Positions 7,318 to 14,297 of a stretch of 42,720 bases of DNA are shown here, one piece after another. Position numbers and translations under genes: made by a program. The notes beneath the pieces were generated by a model, which made no database searches, was not told the origin of the DNA, and saw only the letters and a program-made list of their open reading frames with translations. The DNA is from SCUN01 sp046598935 (lineage in GTDB: Bacteria > Acidobacteriota > Vicinamibacteria > Vicinamibacterales > SCN-69-37). Where the stretch lies: contig JBKJHW010000114.1 in assembly GCA_046598935.1 (NCBI GenBank), forward strand, positions 1 through 42,720, given 5' to 3'. Numbering within the stretch: position 1 is the stretch's first letter; every line of letters starts with the position of its first letter.

Positions 7318-8559
7318 CTAGACCGCCATTGGGCCGGGAGGAAATAGTCCAGGCATCCAACGATCTGCCAGCACTGCTGGGAACGCGATAGAGAGGTGAG
7401 CACGCGTGCTCTCGGAGACCAGCACGCCGCGCCCCAGCAACGCCGCGACCACGCGTCGGGCAGCCCTCTCGCTCAATCGCAGAAGGTCTGGCACATCGCC
7501 CCGCGGCAATTCACCACGGTAGAGGACGGCCTGAAGAACTTCGCCAGCTTTCGCCGGCAGCAGGCCTGCCGCAGACTCCTCGTCAGCCCAGGAGAGAATG
7601 CGAGCACGCAGCTTGTCAGGCTGCACAAGCTGCTCCATGAATCGCACCTGATCGATGCAGACCTTCAGGAAGAATTCAGTGAACTCCACCAAGGCGCTCT
7701 GGCTGAGGTTCCCACGGCCATCCAGATCGCCGCGACGTTCGTCGTCGCAGTTCATGAGATGTTGCTTGTATTCAGCTGCGTTGCGCGCAAGGCCTCGTGC
7801 GATTGACCAGAGACTGCCCGTGTCTAAACTTTCCAGCAGGCTGGCATGAGACATCAAACGAGCGACGCGCCCATTACCATCCGCAAAAGGGTGAATCCAA
7901 AGAAATCTATGGTGGATGGCTGCTGATGCCAGGATGGTCTCGGCACGTCCGAGTTGACCGTAGACCTCTTCGAAGCGATCCATGAACCGAGGAACAGCAC
8001 CAGGGCTCACCGCCAGATGGCGGCCAACTTTCACATCGTCGTTGCGCAATTCGCCGCCGACAACGTGGACGAGCCGGCTCGTGTCCGGCTCGGTCACAAC
8101 ACGCAATTCCGCCGGTAACATTTCGGTGAAGCGCCGATGGACTTCCTTGATGGCGTCCAAGGTAAAGACTTTGCCCTGAATAGCGCCACCGTCAACCCAC
8201 CGCTGAACCGCGACGTGTGCAAGGGCTTCAAGCTGAAGATTTCTCTTCTCGGGATCGGCGCTGTAGTCGTTTCGCAGTGCCCGTTCGATGTCGACCGGAT
8301 GCGTGTGATGCCCTTCAATCAGGTTTGAGTAGTAGCAGTTCATTGCCCGGACGAGGTCAGCCAGGGCATCGACGATGCCGGCCGGCAGGCTGCGCTTGAG
8401 CCCCACAGAGGCGGAAGCCAGCTCCATCGCCAGATCATTAAGTTTGACGCGGTGTGATGTGCTTGCCGATAGCACCAGCGGCTCCATCGAAGAGACGCTC
8501 TCCCCTCGGTCTTTGGCCGCTGTTTTGGCCGGTTTAGCGTCCGGATCGTAATTACTCAT
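7318..8559 (-). CDS. Fic-family AMP-transferase with class II inhibitory helix
   Basis: A 413-residue Fic protein. The catalytic motif HPFADGNGR is complete (223-231), so transfer of AMP or another nucleotide moiety from NTP to a protein hydroxyl is expected. An N-terminal inhibitory motif of the S/T-x3-E-G/N type, SNLIEG (78-83), marks it as a self-inhibited class II enzyme. The C-terminal part (about 330-413) looks like a winged-helix DNA-binding domain (LLRLSERAARRVVAALLGRGVLV). The gene occupies one end of the island, its stop abutting the att repeat. The target is unknown; such proteins may act as self-regulated toxins or signalling enzymes. Confidence 0.9.
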   Translation of the reverse strand: MSNYDPDAKPAKTAAKDRGESVSSMEPLVLSASTSHRVKLNDLAMELASASVGLKRSLPAGIVDALADLVRAMNCYYSNLIEGHHTHPVDIERALRNDYSADPEKRNLQLEALAHVAVQRWVDGGAIQGKVFTLDAIKEVHRRFTEMLPAELRVVTEPDTSRLVHVVGGELRNDDVKVGRHLAVSPGAVPRFMDRFEEVYGQLGRAETILASAAIHHRFLWIHPFADGNGRVARLMSHASLLESLDTGSLWSIARGLARNAAEYKQHLMNCDDERRGDLDGRGNLSQSALVEFTEFFLKVCIDQVRFMEQLVQPDKLRARILSWADEESAAGLLPAKAGEVLQAVLYRGELPRGDVPDLLRLSERAARRVVAALLGRGVLVSESTRAHLSIAFPAVLADRWMPGLFPPGPMAV

Positions 8560-8560
8560 A

Positions 8561-8591
8561 ACTGACGGTATATCAGTCAGTTACTAGACTG
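8561..8591 (-). promoter_or_regulatory. Palindromic sites in front of the Fic gene
   Basis: Right before the Fic start codon are two adjacent inverted repeats: ACTGA and TCAGT separated by seven bases (8561-8577), then CAGT and ACTG separated by six (8578-8591). They sit where a promoter should be and could be bound by the Fic protein's own winged-helix domain. This is inference from position and symmetry only. Confidence 0.4.
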
Positions 8592-8650
8592 TCAATTCGT
8601 TGCGTGGCCGCTACATGGCCGGTTCGACGGCCGTCTCGTGTCCGTTGGAC

Positions 8651-8839
8651 TTACTTCGTGATCTCGGTCTTGTAACCAGTCTTCGTGGTGATCGCTTTGG
8701 CGATCGCGTCCGGCGACGTCTTGGCGGAATCGTAGGTAACCTCAGCCGTCCCTTTCGCATAACTCGCCTTCGCGTCTTTGACCCCGTCAATCTGTTTCGC
8801 GGCGATCTTCACCGCCGCTTCACAGCCCGAACAGGTCAT
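8651..8839 (-). pseudogene. MerP-like heavy-metal-binding domain, N-terminally truncated
   Basis: The 62 residues from the ATG at 8839 form an HMA domain with the metal-binding GMTCSGCEAA motif (Met and both Cys present) and the expected fold order ending TTKTGYKTEITK. The same frame stays open upstream and reads ESVTG just before the methionine, as in the mature part of longer MerP-like proteins, but there is no signal peptide or start codon there. A small plus-strand ORF begins at 8858 instead. The 5' end therefore looks replaced by rearrangement. A short cytosolic copper-chaperone-like product starting at this ATG remains possible. Confidence 0.6.
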
Positions 8840-8857
8840 GCCGGTAACGGATTCGTC

Positions 8858-9073
8858 ATGACGAAGCGAGCGAGTCAGAAGCAGGTCAAGGAAATGATGC
8901 CGGACCAGCTGCGTCGGCGCATTGCTCGCCTATCTCCGGGCGGTCCAGTCAGCGACCGGTTCTGGGACGACTGCGTTGGCGCCGGGCTGCCGCGCGGTAA
9001 GTACAAGACCCAGAAGGATCATCTCCTCGGTTGGCTTCGAGAGTATTCGGGGCCCGGTTTCTACGGCCGGTAA
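8858..9073 (+). CDS. Small basic protein of unknown function
   Basis: Seventy-one residues from ATG 8858, starting MTKRASQKQVKEMMPDQLRR and ending with WLREYSGPGFYGR. It is basic and rich in Arg/Lys and aromatic residues. It looks like a real small gene because its codon use is sensible and its stop sits six bases before an attC-like site. No family was recognised. It could be the ORF of a gene cassette. Confidence 0.5.
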   Translation: MTKRASQKQVKEMMPDQLRRRIARLSPGGPVSDRFWDDCVGAGLPRGKYKTQKDHLLGWLREYSGPGFYGR

Positions 9074-9078
9074 GAGAT

Positions 9079-9149
9079 GCCTGACACGCGTTGCACCAGC
9101 CGATGGCCGGTGCCATCATGAGCCGCGCTCGTGAACGCTGGCGTTAGAC
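9079..9149 (+). other. Candidate integron attC site 1
   Basis: After the 71-residue ORF comes a 71-bp imperfect palindrome with the layout of an attC site. It has R'' GCCTGAC (9079-9085), L'' CGTTGCAC (9089-9096), a small hairpin GATGGC-CGGT-GCCATC, L' GTGAACG (9131-9137) and R' GTTAGAC (9143-9149, a perfect GTTRRRY). L'' and L' pair over seven bases with one extra G in L'', which is the attC signature. The next ORF starts 10 bases later. Weak points are that R'' departs from RYYYAAC by one base and no integrase is nearby. Confidence 0.42.
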
Positions 9150-9159
9150 CGAGAATCAC

Positions 9160-9933
9160 ATGTCCTACTGCTATTTCGATGAATCGATCAGGGACCGCGG
9201 CGGTTTCATCGTTGGTGCGCTGGTGGTATCGGACCGAGATTTATCGCCGTTCATAGCCGAAGAATGGGCGCGATTGGATCTTAATCCGGAGTCTGATGAG
9301 TATAAGAGTTCCAATCCCAAGAACGGGAACGAACTAGGTGTCGCTCAGCGTCGGGTGGTGGCCCAGCTCCTCCACGAATCCAAACTGGGTCTCGTAGTCG
9401 TTCCGAGAGGGGATCGCGAACGCCTCGGCGAATACTGCACGGGCTTACTGACGCAACTCATCGAAACAGGTTCCATCGCCAAAGGCGAACACTCGCTGTA
9501 CCTAGACGCGGGCATCCCGGTCAGCGCCGCCCATCTTGAGCGTCTCGGTCAAATGGAAGTGTCAGTCGCAATGCAGTGCGACTCAAAGAAGGTTGGTGGC
9601 ATTCAGGTTGCCGATCACGCTGCGCACGCGCTCGGAGGCATGCTGCTCGAAGAGATGGGACTATTGAGAAAGCAGGTCAGAGCTGGGGAGAACTCTGGAT
9701 ACCATCCAGACGACTTGCTCGACCTCGGGTTCGAACTCTGGGCGTCGTTGCGGTACGCACTGATTGGTCGAAATGAGTACATCGAAGGGCTGTCTCCGCC
9801 ACTGGATGATCTCGCCAATCCGTACTTCCGCGTGGACGGTGTCGGTCTATATGTCGCGGCAACCTGCTCGGCAGATCTCGCGCACCACGCGCGAGAGCGG
9901 TTTGGGGTGAATTACCTAGGGTGCATCCATTAG
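9160..9933 (+). CDS. DUF3800 protein (RNase-H-like fold, predicted nuclease)
   Basis: A 257-residue protein beginning MSYCYFDESIRDRGG, the acidic DES motif near the N-terminus typical of DUF3800. Later comes CDSKKVGGIQVADHAAHAL (about 140-160), the family's second acidic motif, where the Asp in the IQVAD stretch is expected to bind metal. The family is common on mobile elements and near defence genes, and is thought to have a nuclease-like fold with uncertain activity. It begins just after attC-like site 1 and is followed by two tiny ORFs before site 2. By eye it is less GC-rich than the flanking chromosome. Confidence 0.8.
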   Translation: MSYCYFDESIRDRGGFIVGALVVSDRDLSPFIAEEWARLDLNPESDEYKSSNPKNGNELGVAQRRVVAQLLHESKLGLVVVPRGDRERLGEYCTGLLTQLIETGSIAKGEHSLYLDAGIPVSAAHLERLGQMEVSVAMQCDSKKVGGIQVADHAAHALGGMLLEEMGLLRKQVRAGENSGYHPDDLLDLGFELWASLRYALIGRNEYIEGLSPPLDDLANPYFRVDGVGLYVAATCSADLAHHARERFGVNYLGCIH

Positions 9934-9996
9934 CCAACCGTTCGGGAGAATCAGGTTAACGAGATAGGTGTTACTCGTGTTTTGGCCGCCGCCGTG

Positions 9997-10089
9997 ATGG
10001 ACATCGATGGCGCCGGCCATGGCTACGGCGGCTGCGCCGAGTGCAACTCTCCCGAGTGGCTCGCGCGCTTAGCGCCAGAGGTCCAGTGA
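9997..10089 (+). CDS. Mini-ORF with a CxxC motif, coupled to the next ORF
   Basis: Thirty residues (MDIDGAGHGYGG, then CAEC, then SPEWLARLAPEVQ). A GTG three bases upstream is an alternative start. Its TGA overlaps the GTG of the next small ORF (GTGA at 10086-10089), which is the coupling pattern seen between real genes in this window. There is no homology evidence, so it may be chance. Confidence 0.3.
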   Translation: MDIDGAGHGYGGCAECNSPEWLARLAPEVQ

Positions 10090-10268
10090 AGAAAATATTT
10101 TTGAGGATCCGTCGTTGGTCCGGTGGTCAACAGCAGCCGCGGCCCGTCGACCGATCGCCGCAACAGATGAGCGATATCGCAAAGAACGAGTACTACCTGC
10201 GGCAATTGCGCGATGAGAATGCCGCCGAACATTTGATTTCGCGCATCCGCCGCGGCAAAGGCCGATGA
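10086..10268 (+). CDS. Small basic ORF of unknown function
   Basis: Sixty residues from GTG 10086. It starts KKIFLRIRRWSGG after the initiator and has a predicted helical, charged second half (SDIAKNEYYLRQLRDENAAEHLISRI). The helical content and the overlap with the preceding mini-ORF support a real gene. Its stop codon abuts attC-like site 2, as expected for the last ORF of a cassette. No family was recognised. Confidence 0.4.
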   Translation: MKKIFLRIRRWSGGQQQPRPVDRSPQQMSDIAKNEYYLRQLRDENAAEHLISRIRRGKGR

Positions 10269-10269
10269 G

Positions 10270-10360
10270 GTCGAACAGGTGAGCAGATCAGGCCGGCGTC
10301 AGCCTCGTCGCCGACTTGTGATCGCCGGGGCCGCGTCCCCCGGATTGCTTCTTGTTCGAC
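10270..10360 (+). other. Candidate integron attC site 2
   Basis: A 91-bp palindrome right after the preceding ORF's stop. The outer arms AGGTCGAACA and TGTTCGACCT pair perfectly and contain R'' GTCGAAC (10270-10276) and R' GTTCGAC (10354-10360), with the conserved AAC and GTT. After five and four unpaired bases come L'' AGCAGATC (10282-10289) and L' GATTGCT (10343-10349), which pair over seven bases with one extra G in L'', at the same offset as in site 1. The loop holds further GC-rich hairpins. R'' and R' each differ from consensus at one base. Confidence 0.42.
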
Positions 10361-10411
10361 CTGATCGCGCGATCTCCGCCGACACTCCGAACCGTCTGCT
10401 ACGCTGGCGGA

Positions 10412-11488
10412 ATGGCGACCTGCATCTACTGCCCGGCCGACGCGGACGCTCGTGAGCACTGGCTCCCCAGAAGTCTTGGGACCTTTCGAAATTTTACATA
10501 TCTCACCGATCGCCTCTGTGAACAGTGCAACATCGAACTCGGCACAACGGTCGATCATGAGTTCGCGCGAACAGGTCCGACCGGCATTGGTCGGCACGAG
10601 TACGGGGTCACCGGTCGACATGACAAGACCGTGAACCCGTTCTTATTTAGGACAATGGGCGCGACGCCGCCGACCACAGGAAGGATGCCGCCGGCCGACG
10701 AAGAGGATGGCCCGTACGTGCTCGCCGAAGTCGTTCAGGACGGCGGCAAGCCGATCATGCGGCCCATCCGTCAAATCGTTATGCGACGACCAGACGGCAC
10801 GCTCGAGCCGGTCGCTGTGCCCAAGGGCTGGGGTGTCGACCAGTTGCGGACCGCGCTCAGTGAGCGGCTGATTGGCGACGATGCGGTTTTGCAATCGATA
10901 TACGTACCTGATGAGTCGGAGGATTCCAATAGCGAGGCTCCGGAAGGTATCAGGCGCTTGCTCACTGACGTGTTCGGCATGTTTCAGGCCACCGTACGCA
11001 TTGGCCTTTCGTCGACCGTCACCCCGCCGAGACCGATCACGATCGAGTCAAACCTCACGCACATGTATTTCCGCGGGCTGGCAAAAACAGCTTTTCACTA
11101 TCTGCTGTGGGCAAGTCCCCTAGTATCGGGCCGCGAACTTGAATTGTCGCCGATCCGAGATTTCATTCGGCAAGGTCGCGGCGACGTGCGCGAGTTCATT
11201 CGACCAATCCGACAATCCTTCATCCCACAGATCGCGGCGGGCTGGCGCCCGAACCATGTGTCTCACTTCATTGCGGCTTCGATCGACGAACGCACGGTCT
11301 CTGGTGCGTTGCACTTCTTCGTCGCGCCGGCGTTCACGGTCAATCTCGGGCCGTCACCGATGCGAACTATCGGGTCAGCGAATTATTGCCATCAGGCGAT
11401 GTACTTCGACGAGCCCGACGGGACCGGCCATGACGGCGAGCTTCAGGAGATCGAAGCGATGCGGCGCAGAGTGGTCGGGCCACGCTAG
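10412..11488 (+). CDS. HNH-like zinc-binding protein, predicted endonuclease
   Basis: About 358 residues. The ATG at 10412 was chosen because it starts at the metal-binding domain: MATCIYCPADADAREHWLPR followed by DRLCEQCN. Two CxxC pairs flank a central EH motif, as in HNH nucleases. The remaining roughly 300 residues are not recognised and may recognise a target or a partner. It lies after attC-like site 2. Its TAG overlaps the stop of the opposing gene in a shared CTAG (11485-11488). A defence role is plausible from context but not shown. Confidence 0.7.
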   Translation: MATCIYCPADADAREHWLPRSLGTFRNFTYLTDRLCEQCNIELGTTVDHEFARTGPTGIGRHEYGVTGRHDKTVNPFLFRTMGATPPTTGRMPPADEEDGPYVLAEVVQDGGKPIMRPIRQIVMRRPDGTLEPVAVPKGWGVDQLRTALSERLIGDDAVLQSIYVPDESEDSNSEAPEGIRRLLTDVFGMFQATVRIGLSSTVTPPRPITIESNLTHMYFRGLAKTAFHYLLWASPLVSGRELELSPIRDFIRQGRGDVREFIRPIRQSFIPQIAAGWRPNHVSHFIAASIDERTVSGALHFFVAPAFTVNLGPSPMRTIGSANYCHQAMYFDEPDGTGHDGELQEIEAMRRRVVGPR

Positions 11489-12219
11489 CCGTTCGCAGCC
11501 TGGTTGTGGGGATGGCTCGGGGCAACCTGAGGCTGGGGCACCTCCTCGGATTTTGGGACATTCTCTCCGGGATAGTGGGTAGACAACGCAGTGATCAGGC
11601 CAGCGGCGGCTGTTCGATTCTTATCAATCGCGACGTCGATGAACCCATAGAGCATGTCCGTCGCTTGCTGAAGTTCAAGGACTGCCACGCCACCGAGGAT
11701 TTCGACCGCATCTTCTGCTGTGAGTTGCGACGCGTATAGGATGCCCCTCTCCGCAAGGCTCGACTCGGCCATTTTCGCTTGGGCCTTAAACGCCAGCTCT
11801 CGATGGTGCGCGGCGATGTCGAATATTGAGGCAAACGTACGATCTGCCAAATAGACGTCCGACAAAACCGCAGCCGATCCCTTCGCACGCATCAAACAGC
11901 CGATCCGCGAGAAATCGGTTTCCGACTGTTGCGGAAACTGGATGGCTGGTCTTACCGCAAGAAAGCGGACTGGGTGGGTGGTGTGAGGCGCGAGAATGTC
12001 GGTCTTGAACCGTATGAGCCAGTCGCGTTTTCGGATTAGTCCAAACCAGGCAGACCGAAGCGCATCCGCTTCGTCCTCGCGTTTTTTCGCGGCTTCATGT
12101 CGACGCTGAAGCATAAATGCAAAGTAAGCGCCGGCAGCTGCGGCTGCGGCTTCAGGCATGACGTCGGCGACGTGGCGCAGGCTGGAGATAACGTCAGGCC
12201 AATAGCTGGAAAAATTCAC
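11485..12219 (-). CDS. Membrane-anchored protein of unknown function
   Basis: About 244 residues. The GTG at 12217-12219 was preferred over an upstream TTG because AGGAGG lies just before it. One likely membrane segment near the N-terminus (VMPEAAAAAAGAYFAFMLQ, about residues 20-38) is followed by a basic, coiled-coil-prone stretch (RRHEAAKKREDEADALRSAW). The rest is helical and cytosolic, with a Pro/Gln/His-rich tail. The architecture of a membrane anchor plus a helical sensor-like domain resembles accessory proteins in defence clusters, but no family was recognised. It probably forms a unit with the HNH gene 94 bases upstream on the same strand. Confidence 0.65.
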   Translation of the reverse strand: MNFSSYWPDVISSLRHVADVMPEAAAAAAGAYFAFMLQRRHEAAKKREDEADALRSAWFGLIRKRDWLIRFKTDILAPHTTHPVRFLAVRPAIQFPQQSETDFSRIGCLMRAKGSAAVLSDVYLADRTFASIFDIAAHHRELAFKAQAKMAESSLAERGILYASQLTAEDAVEILGGVAVLELQQATDMLYGFIDVAIDKNRTAAAGLITALSTHYPGENVPKSEEVPQPQVAPSHPHNQAANG

Positions 12220-12313
12220 GGATCCTCCTAGCAAATTAGATCAGGGAAGTCGACGGCTGTCAGATACCGGCTCGACGGCCTCGTTTGGACCGCTGTGCAC
12301 TTCTGCCGGAGGA

Positions 12314-13396
12314 CTAACCAGCGGCCTTGTTCTTTTTGGACTGGGTACGTGGAGCCGACTTGGCGGCGCGAGACGCTTTCTTGCGCGGCTGAGGACGGCG
12401 TCGGGGCGATGGCTCGGCGAGCCCGTCGCCGCTATGTTCGGCCGTCTTCGGCCAATCTACGAATGTGCCGCCCCCTTGGAAATGACCGGTCTGATTCTTG
12501 AGGCGATCGTAAAACGCTTCATCGCCCGGGTGGGGAAGGAAGATCATGTGCCATCGCATCTGCACGAAAACGCCGGCGGCCGCTTTAGGTTGTTCGAGAA
12601 CTGCGATTCGGCGCGTGTCGATTGATGCTGTTGGGTCAAGTACCCGGAATTGGTGAGGCAAAGTCTTCTCTTTGGGATTGGCGATCTGGTAGCGCACGCC
12701 CTGCAATGCCCGGCCGAAAGCGTATCTGTAGCCAAACCGCGCGAATGCGGCCAAGTACGCCGCCCGTAGCCATCCCACAGCGGCAAGCTGCGGATCGTGC
12801 CGGTCCTCCTTGAAGTCGATGTTGAACGACCAGGCCAGTGACTTGCTATCGACGATTTCGTTCATCGTCGTCATGAAGGCTTGACGCTGCTTAGGAGGGT
12901 CGACGCCTTCCTTGCCCATCATCACGATGCTCTCGCCGCCGCCGCCCACCCGCACGGTGATTGAGGGCCCGTTTGGCAGCTTCAGATTGACAAGTTGGCC
13001 GCCTGGGTGTTCACCTCGAAGGAAGGCAATCGGGCGATCCGCCTTCAGCATGTGGTGGTCGAGATGTTTGCCTGAGTGCGCGTTACAGTCGCGGCACGTC
13101 AAAACCAATTCCTTGCCACCCAATGCCCTGGGCGGCACGTGCTCAAGCGTAAGGCGCTTGTCATCTAGTGCGCCGCGATCGAAGCCGTTCTGGCACAGTG
13201 GGCAAAGGTAGATAGGTCTGTCGGCTCCCTGCTTAGCTAAAGCCGCCGCGACTTCTGGAAACAGTCTCGCAACTGCCTTACCGCCAACGGCAAAAAGCGC
13301 ATAGCGCCGCCGCTCTCTAGCCGTGCCTGTTCTTATCTTCGCCACCGTCGCGGATTGTAGCCGCCGAATCCCTGTAGCTGTCAGACTGGCGGTCAA
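12314..13396 (-). CDS. HNH endonuclease-like protein with lysine-rich tail
   Basis: About 360 residues from a TTG; an internal GTG near codon 18 is an alternative start. The HNH core is clear: YLCPLCQNGF (about 62-71), then LTLEHVPPRALGG (about 81-93) and CRDCNAHSG (about 100-108), giving two zinc-binding CxxC pairs and the EHxPP general-base motif. The C-terminal 35 residues are strongly basic (PRRRPQPRKKASRAAKS), as in non-specific DNA-binding tails. The middle is unassigned. Together with the downstream anchored protein it may be a two-gene defence or mobility module. Confidence 0.75.
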   Translation of the reverse strand: MTASLTATGIRRLQSATVAKIRTGTARERRRYALFAVGGKAVARLFPEVAAALAKQGADRPIYLCPLCQNGFDRGALDDKRLTLEHVPPRALGGKELVLTCRDCNAHSGKHLDHHMLKADRPIAFLRGEHPGGQLVNLKLPNGPSITVRVGGGGESIVMMGKEGVDPPKQRQAFMTTMNEIVDSKSLAWSFNIDFKEDRHDPQLAAVGWLRAAYLAAFARFGYRYAFGRALQGVRYQIANPKEKTLPHQFRVLDPTASIDTRRIAVLEQPKAAAGVFVQMRWHMIFLPHPGDEAFYDRLKNQTGHFQGGGTFVDWPKTAEHSGDGLAEPSPRRRPQPRKKASRAAKSAPRTQSKKNKAAG

Positions 13397-13454
13397 AACA
13401 GAAAAGGCCGCCCAACGATCAGGCGGTGTTTGCGTTTTTGTTAAGGATTTATAG

Positions 13455-13500
13455 AGCCGACAATCAGACTTGAACTGATGACCTTCTGATTACCAATCAG
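13455..13500 (-). pseudogene. 3' half of tRNA-Thr(GGT)
   Basis: Read on the minus strand, the sequence gives an anticodon arm CTGATTGGTAATCAG (anticodon GGT), a variable loop, a perfect T-arm ATCAG-TTCAAGT-CTGAT and the acceptor end TGTCGGC plus T. The bases where the D-arm and 5' acceptor strand should be show no match to a tRNA. It is therefore a fragment, probably an att half left by an element that used a tRNA-Thr gene. Confidence 0.75.
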
Positions 13501-13722
13501 CCGTTACGGGTCCCCGATCGCGCCGCGGCGTTGAACGACTCTCGCCCTCGCGTTCCGGGCGCATTGGGTGAGAACAGCTGCAGGATTACCGTGGCGGCGG
13601 AGGATGAGACCACTCAAGAAAGCCGCCGCATTCGCACATCATTCGCACAAAGCGGCAATGTGGGGACGCTTCGGAGGCCCCGATATTGAATGAAATATGC
13701 TGTAGGTTATTGATTTTAAAGT

Positions 13723-13809
13723 TGGTGCGGAAAAGAGGACTCGAACCTCCACGGGATTGCTCCCGCCAGCCCCTCAAGCTGGTGCGTCTGCCAATTCCGC
13801 CATTTCCGC
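13723..13809 (-). tRNA. tRNA-Leu, anticodon GAG
   Basis: Eighty-seven bases including encoded CCA. Acceptor strands GCGGAAA and TTTCCGC pair perfectly, followed by A and CCA. The D-loop region GGCGGAATTGGCAGACGC is typical of leucine tRNAs, the anticodon arm is CCAGCTTGAGGGGCTGG, and there is a long variable arm (CGGGAGCAATCCCG). It lies 46 bases after secG on the same strand, a common arrangement. Its 3' end is the integration site of the island. Confidence 0.95.
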
Positions 13810-13855
13810 GACAGAGAGCCTTGATTCCGGCTCGACAGCTTGCAAGTATAACGAC

Positions 13856-14287
13856 TTATTTAATGCCGCCGCCCTTTTTGCCGTCCTTCGGAGCGGCTTT
13901 CGGCGCGTCTTTTCCCGTGGCCGGCGCCGGCGTCGTCGCCGGAACCTGCTGCGGAGTGCCCGGCTGAGCCGTCACGCCGGCCGGAAGTGCCGGGGCCGTC
14001 GCTCCCGGCGGCGGGGCCGCAGGGCCGCCGACGCCGCTTACCACTGACGATCCACCGCCACGGGCCATGATGCCCAGCATGATCGAACCCACCATGAACA
14101 ACACGCCGAGAACCGTCGTCGCCCGGGTGAGAACCGTTGCGCCCGCGCGGGCGCCGAACGCCGTCTGGCTGCTCGAACCGCCGAACGCGGCAGCGATGTC
14201 GCCACCCTTGCCCTGCTGAAGAAGCACGACCACGAGCAGGAGGAGGCAAACGATCAGGTACAAGACGACGAGTGTGGAATAGAGCAT
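13856..14287 (-). CDS. secG: Preprotein translocase subunit SecG
   Basis: About 143 residues from ATG 14287. It has two membrane segments (about 5-24 and 57-77) separated by the conserved cytoplasmic loop LLQQGKGGDIAAAFGGSS. SecG assists the SecYE channel during SecA-driven export. The C-terminal half is a long Gly/Ala/Pro/Thr-rich, low-complexity tail ending in a basic GKKGG stretch, longer than in E. coli SecG (about 110 residues) but common in this type of organism. It follows tpiA by 10 bases and precedes tRNA-Leu. Confidence 0.92.
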   Translation of the reverse strand: MLYSTLVVLYLIVCLLLLVVVLLQQGKGGDIAAAFGGSSSQTAFGARAGATVLTRATTVLGVLFMVGSIMLGIMARGGGSSVVSGVGGPAAPPPGATAPALPAGVTAQPGTPQQVPATTPAPATGKDAPKAAPKDGKKGGGIK

Positions 14288-14297
14288 AAGAAGAGAA

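Larger units (their letters stand above)
7290..13750. mobile_element. Genomic island integrated at the tRNA-Leu 3' end
   Basis: A 28-bp exact repeat of the tRNA-Leu T-arm and acceptor end, including CCA, occurs at 7290-7317 and again inside the intact tRNA at 13723-13750. This is the expected footprint of tyrosine-recombinase integration at a tRNA 3' end. The interior of about 6.4 kb carries Fic, a DUF3800 protein, two HNH proteins, a membrane-anchored unknown, small ORFs, attC-like sites and a tRNA-Thr fragment. Its gene order is mosaic and, by eye, several genes have lower GC than the flanks. No integrase, relaxase or phage structural gene was recognised, so it is a remnant or depends on enzymes supplied in trans. 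The boundaries are inferred from the repeat only. Confidence 0.7.

Noticed and set aside
8644..8650. GTTGGAC, a perfect R'-like box at the end of the MerP-like gene
   Set aside because: No matching RYYYAAC and no L-box pair upstream could be found.
9932..10062. Possible third attC-like site after DUF3800 (AGCCAAC with a TCGGGAGA/TCTCCCGA stem)
   Set aside because: There is no GTTRRRY partner and the inner spacing does not fit the box layout.
13410..13536. GCCCAAC and GTTGAAC as R boxes of an attC around the tRNA-Thr fragment
   Set aside because: The L boxes do not pair and the interval is mostly the tRNA fragment.
13586..13777. Minus-strand ORF of 63 codons running into tRNA-Leu
   Set aside because: It overlaps the tRNA gene and contains the translated tRNA 3' end; it is a shadow reading frame.
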